From contig WIDE01000066.1 of NCBI GenBank assembly GCA_015039315.1, forward strand, positions 80,588-144,587: a stretch of 64,000 bases of DNA. The letters run 5' to 3'. This DNA comes from Clavulina sp. PMI_390 (Eukaryota; Basidiomycota; Agaricomycetes; Cantharellales; Hydnaceae). The notes under the pieces were generated by a model. The model saw only the letters and a list, made by a program, of their open reading frames with translations. It searched no databases and was not told the DNA's origin. The position numbers and the translations under genes were made by a program. Below are positions 57,053 through 64,000 of the stretch, piece after piece (positions within the stretch are counted from its first letter, which is position 1; every line of letters starts with the position of its first letter).

Positions 57053-59323
57053 GACGGTCGAGAGCCTTCCGTAGTAATGAATGGAGTGCGCGAAGCACTC
57101 AGGAGTGCCTCGCACAGAACGAAGTCAAGGAAAAGGGTGAGGATGAGGTTGGGCAGCCAGTGATGAGACAAAAGATGTGGGGGGAAATTTGAATGTGGCG
57201 CTGGGAGGCACCCAGATTACGGCTCTATATAGCAAACCAAGGCCGTGTCAACAACATTGATCATGTAGCAGAGCTAATTCATCTCTCACCAAGCCAGATT
57301 ATCGGAGGTAAAGCAAATGCCTTGAGAACTACCACCAGTCGTTGGTCCTCCTGTTCCTCATTTGAGTTCGTTCACACGATCCACCCATGTCACAGCCTCT
57401 CTCGAATTAGTACAGTCATCTTTGCATATCTACTCGTTGTACATCCTAGAATTGTCACGAGAGATACTTATCAACCATTTTTGGCCGCACGTTTCTTCTA
57501 TATAAAGCTACGTTAAGAACGCCTGCGCGTCATGGAGACCCAGTGTCACAACCTGGATGAGAAAAATAGCCACTGTGTAATGCAGCCGCCTGAGTTTTGC
57601 AAGATGTCAGTAAGTTGTGGAGTTTGGGGCACCCACAGCGGCGATGAAGGGAAACGATTCACCATCAGATTCAGCAGGGGCATCGATTGGCGGTTGCCGT
57701 GAACGCAACTTATTTGAATAGTGAGTGGCTCAATGCAAGGTGTCGCGTGACTCGACACAGTGTGTGGACAAGCTCACATCTCCTCGTTGAATGACCTGCC
57801 AGTATCTCTGTAGCCCTGCGTGATATCCACTCTTCTTATCTTCTGGTTCTCATTTCTTGCTGGTCAGTATCCAGCCACAACTAAGGTGTTCCTCACAAGC
57901 GAGCGCATCCATCCCTGACTGTGACAATAAGAATATTGGACTCGCTTTGCCTGACTACTTGACGTCTTAACACGCGACGAGATCACAAGGCACAATCTTG
58001 GAGACTCCTATCTCGACTGCGATCAATCTCTCCCGATCTTATCGCTCGCCACCACACCTAAGAAAACCATGTCAGGTCGACGAATGCCCATGATAATAGG
58101 GCAGCCGCCTTGCATTTGGTATACCTCTGATGGCGACTGCGGTGCTTATAGCCATAAATCAGATCTACTATCGTAGACGTAGAAGAGTCAGCAATGAGGA
58201 GTCTGGAAAGCACTCCGAGATCATTCGGCTTCGACTCCCCAGATCGATCGAGAATATCAGCTGCGTGGGTGAGCTTGATGCTGGTGACAACTCGATGGAC
58301 CACGTAGTGGTAAATCTTGTGCACAGTCATGTGAGGAGCAGCTGAGAGACCGACCGCTATATTGAGGGCTAGCCGTGCGGCGATGATTTCATTGCTGCAT
58401 CCCCCTTCATACGATCTTATGCAGCAAAGCGCGGATTTTAAGCTGGTCATTTGGTCTAATTCATCAGGAGGCAATCTCGCTCGTCGTTTCTGCCTCCTCT
58501 AGAGATTCGAGCATCTTGTGTTTGCGCTGAAGCTTCCTGAAGCACAGACTTTCCTGCTGCGCAGCGCGGAACTGTGCTCCGCCCTCCCACGAGGGGAGAA
58601 TATCCCTCTATTTCCATCGGATTTATGGAAAGAGCTCCGTACTACATGGGAGATCCTCACTGGTCCACACCGTGTTAGAGGGCCTGAGCTTTTTGTTTCC
58701 CGGCAATCAGTGGTATACCAATGGGAGCCATATTTAATGACTGGAAAGTGCATAAAGGGCATTTTGCTCTACGATGGCGCTCGCTAGGCAGACCTTGAAC
58801 AGCCAAGCATCGCGCCCTTATGCTCATCATCGGATATTCTGTATTTTCTCCTGGTAGACTTTTCGTGGCCGTATGTTTCGCTCGGTGCTACTGGATGGTT
58901 AACCACATAGCCACATGCTCGTTTATCGTCATTGGTACTTCCTCTCGGGCTATATCACTACTTAGATTCTCTCCTGTTTCCCTTGTGCTGCCTCACTGCT
59001 CACCATAGCTCTCGTTGTCCTCATTGCAAGCCTGCTCAATTGTTGATGTCGCCAGTACCATTGTAGACCAAATAATAACTCCCCTATTTTTCCATCAATT
59101 CTTGCTGCTCGTTCCTGCAGGGATTTGTGAGGGTTCCAGGCCCTTTGTTGTTGTTGTGGGCACTGATTGAATTGCCGGGCGCAAAACAGGGCTTGGCGGC
59201 ATTTACCGTCGGCGCTTAGGTTACGTTTCCATCATCTCTCCCTCCTCCCATCGTCGCTACTGACGTTCTCGTCGTCTCTTCACGTTCTCTATCCCTTCCA
59301 TTCCTTCGAAAAACACACTCCAA
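57053..59323. other. 2.3 kb gene-poor region
   Basis: No gene supported. Overlapping ORFs at 58058-58474 (-) and 58518-58787 (+) have no recognisable motifs or convincing splicing. Confidence 0.4.
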
Positions 59324-60256
59324 ATGAAGGCTGCTATCTTTTTCTCTGCTACTGCCCTCGCAGTCGGTGCTCTTGTTAGTGAAATCGCTATTATGTTGCT
59401 GTTGTGCCTGGTCGCCCATCACTCACACACATCAATCGCTCCGCTTTTTCTTTCTCGTTTTGCTTTTTCGTGTTTTCTTCTTCTCTTCTAGGCGGACTCG
59501 TACATCCCTAGCGGCATCTCCGCCAACTGCACCAGTTTCCTCACCTCCCTTGACTCCGACTCTGGGTTGCAGACCTGCACCAACTGGCTGTTGACAGCGA
59601 CCAAGGCGTATTCCTCGTCAAACGCGTCCTCTTCCGACCTCACCTCCACCCTCTCCACTCTCTGCAGCTCCACGTCGTCGTGTGACAACCCATCCATCCG
59701 TGGCCTCCTCTCCAACTTTTACATGTCATGCGCGCCTGAGATGGAGAACAACAACGCCGATGTGATAGCCCTCTACGACAACCTTTATACCATGATGCCC
59801 TTCCGTGCTGCTATCTGCGCCACGGATGCCACCACTGGGGGCTACTGCGCATCATACATCTCCTCGTCGAGTGGTAATTCGCGCAAGCGCTCCCTCCCCA
59901 CCGTTGATGGCGCCGCGATGCAAGCTGCCGGTACTCCCTTCCAGTTCCTGCTCCCCACCTCCCCCTCGAGCGACCTCTGCACCGCATGCAGCAAGAGCGT
60001 CATGCAGGCATGGGTGACCTGGGAAGCCACACTTCCCTACCCCTTGGGCCTGATCCTTTCGCCTATCCTTGGTGGCCAGAGTGCTCTGTGGTCTGCCATG
60101 GACAGTGCGTGCGGCTCGAGCTTCATGTCGACCATCACTGCCGATGCCAATGCTGCCCCCCTCGCCGCTCTGGCGAGTGGCTCGGCTCCCTCGACCAAGC
60201 CTGTGTTCAGCGCATTGCTTGGTGTTGCCGGTCTCGGAGCCGCTTTGATGTTGTAG
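59324..60256 (+). CDS. GPI-anchored cysteine-containing cell-surface protein
   Basis: Exons 59324-59374 and 59492-60256 give 271 aa. The signal peptide is encoded almost exactly by exon 1 (MKAAIFFSATALAVGAL, then ADSY). The ectodomain has about 10 cysteines in pairs (NCTSFL, TCTNWL, LCSS..SCDN, CTACSK), Ser-rich stretches and several N-x-S/T sites. The C-terminus (after SGSAPSTKP) is a hydrophobic tail FSALLGVAGLGAALML with no cytosolic residues, typical of a GPI-anchor signal. The layout recalls the fungal DUF7729-like surface proteins; that family name is a tentative match. Likely cell wall or plasma membrane. Confidence 0.8.
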
Positions 60257-61115
60257 AAGATGAAAGGGTCTTCCGTTTCGTTGCAGCCGCGGGTAGTGCT
60301 TGATTTGGGCCGGAGGTTATTTTTGGATTCGTGGAAGTGATCTGCCTCGATGGAAACGATTCTTTCTAGTCCTTTCCTCGTCCCACACTCGAGCCGTCAT
60401 CAATAATTCCTCCCCTTTCGAATCAACTCACACGTGGCATCACGCCCTTTTCCTTTGTCGTCGCATCCCTCTACTTGAGTAGTCCTCTCTTCCATATACC
60501 CTACACTCTTTTCCTATCCTACTACCTACTCTTGGTCTCCCCGTTTTGTTGGTCGCCTTGTTTCGCTCTACGCGAATTTTCCCGCCTCTCGTCCAAGTCC
60601 TACTTTGTTATCTATTCATCGCAGTTTGATCCCTGCTGATCTTTCTCGATCTTCGGTCTGACTACTGCTTAGCTACAGACCTCCTCAGCCCCCTGGTGGT
60701 GCTGGCTGGCTACGATTCCGACCCTCACTACCTAAAGAAACAAGGCTGGGGAATCATAGCTAATAATATCTTTATAACATTACTTTGCAAGTGTGCCACC
60801 TATCGTCTGACTTGAGCACGATCGAGGTCTTGGTTGTGCGAGGACGAGAATGAGAATGAGAATCAGGGTGGCGAGCAGCGTCCAGTGTTCAGTCCGACCG
60901 TGGGAAGATTTCCCCACTATCTCTGTGTCTGATAGTGACACAACACCCTCGTTCACAGGACCTGTCTGAAACACCGGGTGAACACTGGACTATCAACCGC
61001 TCTATCTCTCTCTCAAGTGTAACTCCCCCAAGTAACCCTTCCTGAGATAGTAGAACCTGTCTAACCAACTCTAAGGGTCAGCAACGAGGCTCGACGCTGG
61101 GTTGAGGCATTTAAG
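60257..61115. other. Intergenic region
   Basis: Long C/T-rich 3' flank of the GPI-protein gene and the promoter of the next gene. A short GAGAAT repeat lies near 60846-60863. No gene seen. Confidence 0.5.
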
Positions 61116-63139
61116 ATGTCGACGTCGGAACCGACCTCTCCGCTCTCGACGAGCTCCTACGAGATAGTGTCTGACGACGGCCATGATGTCTCAGGACAGA
61201 ACGCTCATGTAACAGGTGCCCCTATTGGCCCTAATGCTCTGAATGGCCATGCTGGCACGTTCATGGGTGTCGTGGATGATACGGATAGCGGGGATGAGCC
61301 CGACCCTATCAACGTCAGTGGAGCAGTGGATAACCACCCGAGCTCCCCTCATTCCACTAGCAATGGCGACGAGGAAGATGATGCCTCCGATTCGGGTTCG
61401 GACTGGGAGCATATTGTCGTGCAGCAGGGGGGGCCCATTGACGGGCACATCATCCCTCCCTCTCATCCCGCTTCAGTTGCCCAACAACCTAGCCCCACTG
61501 TTCCAGCTACAGGGGCTGATGTTGGGAGTGCGAGCGTCCCTAGCACCTCGTTGGGCCAGGGGCTCGAGACGGCAGCGCAATCTCCGCCCCCGCCTCCGCC
61601 CCATGGCGGGCTGCAACTCGAGGTTGTCCAATTGCCCGCATCCGCATACACATCCGCGCCCTTATCTCCTTCTGTGGGGTTCGTTTCTCCCATTGACGAT
61701 CGTGACCTGTCGGAGGGAGAGTCAGAGGACGAAGACGAGGACCGGGCTCCTGCTCTCCTACCCCCGAATGATTCTCGTAAGTCTTCTCCTCATACTCACA
61801 TACCTGCCTCGCCTCATCCAACTTCCTACTACCATAGCTCTCGCCATTACTCAGGCTCTCAGTGATGGTCACAACCTCGCTGTGCTGGAGATGACTGTTC
61901 CGCTCGATGCTCTCTCGACCTCTCCTTCTCAGTCTTCATTGCAAACCTTCCACTCGTTCCGGTCCGACCCCAGTGATCAGCCCAGTGCGGTCCGTGAAGA
62001 CCCGTCTTCTCCTCTTCAGCAGTCCCCCTCTCCGGGTCATGCCCCCGAAGATATTGCGTTGCATGATCCTACCGCTGGATCGGCACCCTCGCCTTCATCC
62101 TCCGCCCCAACCTCTGGGGGCCCCATGGCAGAAGATGCTTCAACTGCTGGACCGTCCGCTGCGGTGGAGGTGCCTGCCTCTAGCTCTGGTCCTCAAGTGG
62201 TATTCCGCGCGAGAGCTCTACCGAATCCAGAGAAGCCGAAGAAGAAGCGCAAGACCCGCGCGCAGAGGAGGCAAGCGAGAGAGCAGCGTGCCCTGAAGCG
62301 GCAGGCAAAGGCAAATAACCAGGCGCAGGGGCTTGCGCAGGCGAAGAGTGCTCCAAAGCCAAAGACTGAGGCTCAGAAGGCCGCCCAAGAGGCGAAGAGG
62401 AAGAGGAAGGCGGAGAAGAAGGCGAGAAAGAAGCAGGCCAAGGCTGCTGCTGCTGCTGCCGCTGCTGCTGGTCAAGGCGTTGCACCTGCGATCCCTAGCA
62501 AGAGCGCTAAGAAGAAGGCGAAACGTGCGAAGGCAGAAGCTGCGGCTCAATCTGTGCAGCAGTCGGCGAATCCTTGGACAATGTCGAGTGCTATCCCTCA
62601 ACCCCAGGCGTTGCCTTTCCCTATTAATGAAGAGAGCGGGGACGTCGACGAGGAGGAAATACTGAGAGGCGTGTATCCCAAGGCGGTTCAGTACATGAAC
62701 AAGTACGTCGGCTCTTCCTTCTATATGCTATGGAATCACTACTATATACTTACACCATACCCCCTTCTCTCGCTCGCTCTGGTATCTCGATAGTTATATA
62801 GCCAATCCACATGAAAATGTGAACCCCGCCGAGCGCCTTCTCACCGCCCAAGCTCTTCTGATCGAACTTGGGGTAGTCACCACGCCTTACACCGACCTGC
62901 CCTGCACCATGGCATCTGCGCGCAAGCATCTTGCGGCCCACGTGCATATCAACATTGTCGACTACCTCGAAGTTCGTGAGGGGGGGCTGACTGCGCTGCA
63001 AGGCGTACTGCGTACGAGTAAGGCACAGCTGAAGAAGGAACTGAGGAAGGAGAAGAAGAAAGGAAATGAGGGGAAGAAGGTAACCCCTGAGATGGCGAAG
63101 AATCTAGGATTGAGGGATCTTTTGATTTCGACTTGCTGA
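61116..63139 (+). CDS. Disordered/basic orphan protein
   Basis: Exons 61116-61776, 61838-62702 and 62794-63139 give 623 aa. The first 400 residues are low-complexity, acidic and Ser/Pro-rich (DDASDSGSDWEHIVV; seven prolines; SEGESEDEDEDR). Residues about 345-460 are Lys/Arg/Ala-rich (PKKKRKTRAQRRQ, KRKRKAEKKARKK), with likely nuclear or nucleolar localisation signals and a run of nine Ala. The C-terminal 140 residues look folded: YPKAVQYMN, NPAERLLTAQALLIELGVV, ARKHLAAHVHINIVDYLE. I do not recognise the C-terminal domain. A plus-strand ORF reading through the first intron is a shadow of this gene. A damaged partial copy follows. Confidence 0.75.
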
Positions 63140-63385
63140 TGAATGGATGGATGAGCTCCCAGTTTTCTCTTTATTAGATGTTTGCCTTCACACTGTACTT
63201 TTACCCCAATGCCTCCGTTTGGCCCAGATTTTGCTTGGTTTGCTGTATTTTTGTTCCGTGCTTCAGATGATTTTGTCATCTTGCTTCTGTCGTTTTTCTT
63301 GCACTCGCTCACTGTCTGCATTGCTTCGTGGATCCACCACCAATTATTTGTACATACATACGATCTTGGCTGCCGATGATATGAG
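63140..63385. other. 3' flank of the orphan gene
   Basis: T-rich noncoding sequence between the gene and its partial copy. Confidence 0.5.
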
Positions 63386-64000
63386 GTGTATTTTCTCGAC
63401 GAGCTTTAGCGATGTTTCCGATGATGGAAAGCATCACATATCCAAATCAGCCAAGTGCCCACGTCGGCATCGGCATACACACCCGTTCCGTTATCTCCTT
63501 CCGTGGGAATCGTTTCCCCCGTCGATGATTGCGACTTATCTGAAGGAGAGTCAGAGGACGAGCACAATGGATCTACTCTCTAGTCCTCCATTAATTCATA
63601 CAAGAAGTCCTTTCTTGTGTTCACATATTTGCTGCATCGCATCTCACGCCGCTCCTACTTGCAGCTCCCATCGTCGCTGAGACGCTCGATGGTGGTCAGA
63701 GCCTTGCTGTGCTAGAGATGACTGCTCCACTCGATGCTCTTTCGACCTCTCCTTCTCGATCTTCACGAGGGAACTTCCACTCATTCCGATCTGACCCAAG
63801 TGATCAGTCTAGCGCGGCCCGTGAAGACCCGTCTTCTCCTCTTGATCACAGCTTCTCTCCGAGTCATGCACCCGAAGATATTGTGTTGTATGATCCTGCC
63901 ACTGGATCAACACCTTCAACTTCATCATCGGCCCCAACACCTGGGGCTGCCATGTTAGGACATGATCCAACTAGCGAACCACATGGCCCATCTGCTGTGG
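63386..64000 (+). pseudogene. Partial, internally deleted tandem copy of the 61116 gene
   Basis: 63390-63440 matches the start region (STS..VSDDG). 63460-63560 matches exon 1 near LSPSVGFVSP and SEGESEDE. 63664-64000 matches exon 2 (LAVLEMT.PLDALSTSPS, FHSFRSDPSDQ, REDPSSPL, HAPEDI) and stays open to the window end. About 450 bp of exon 1 are missing, and the two exon 1 fragments are in different frames. It may be a pseudogene or a rebuilt gene that continues outside the window. Confidence 0.7.

Noticed and set aside
62180..62665. Arg/Leu-rich ORFs in other frames
   Set aside because: Shadows of the Lys/Ala-rich coding stretch of the 61116 gene.
61243..62793. 516-codon plus-strand ORF
   Set aside because: Its first part is an out-of-frame shadow of exon 1 and it reads through a clear intron (61777-61837); only the second part is the real exon 2.

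Overview
The window is nuclear DNA of a filamentous basidiomycete, most likely an Agaricomycete. The evidence is dense 45-80 bp GT-AG introns in almost every gene, F-box families, a large DUF6533-type seven-helix membrane family, and single-copy fungal housekeeping genes (eIF1, HID1, CBP4, PIG-Y, FYV7). A 770-base run of N (47821-48590) marks an assembly gap. I saw no rRNA, tRNA, CRISPR array or intact transposon. All gene models were spliced by hand from donor/acceptor signals and reading phase; exon coordinates are given where worked out.

Layout. 0-9 kb: an F-box gene cut by the window edge; a peroxisomal 2,4-dienoyl-CoA reductase (SPS19/DECR2 type); a five-exon CBP4-like cytochrome bc1 assembly factor; and two tandem paralogues (A, B) of an uncharacterised family in which a SUMO-like domain ending in Gly-Gly is fused to a conserved KPVIYLF domain. 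Copy A carries an 8-bp repeat expansion that breaks its frame. 9.7-27.3 kb: three medium-chain reductase genes (MDR1-3) interleaved with three seven-helix genes (7TM-1 to 7TM-3), apparently by segmental duplication of an MDR/7TM pair. 28.5-39 kb: conserved genes for a Ctr copper transporter, an F-box protein, PIG-Y, HID1, eIF1 and an FYV7-like rRNA-processing factor. 39.8-43.3 kb: a small secreted protein and a twice-repeated cassette of two orphan small genes. 45-57 kb: four more seven-helix genes (7TM-4 to 7TM-7), one truncated by the gap. 59-64 kb: a cysteine-containing GPI-anchored protein and a 623-aa disordered/basic orphan with a damaged partial tandem copy at the window end.

The accessory parts (5-27 kb and 41-57 kb) are built by repeated local duplication. 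The seven 7TM genes share one 16-exon design with 9-, 10- and 14-nt exons and a nearly invariant cytosolic tail motif, so they are candidates for a lineage-expanded receptor-like family. The SUMO-like fusion genes and the MDR/7TM pairing are the best candidates for undescribed biology.
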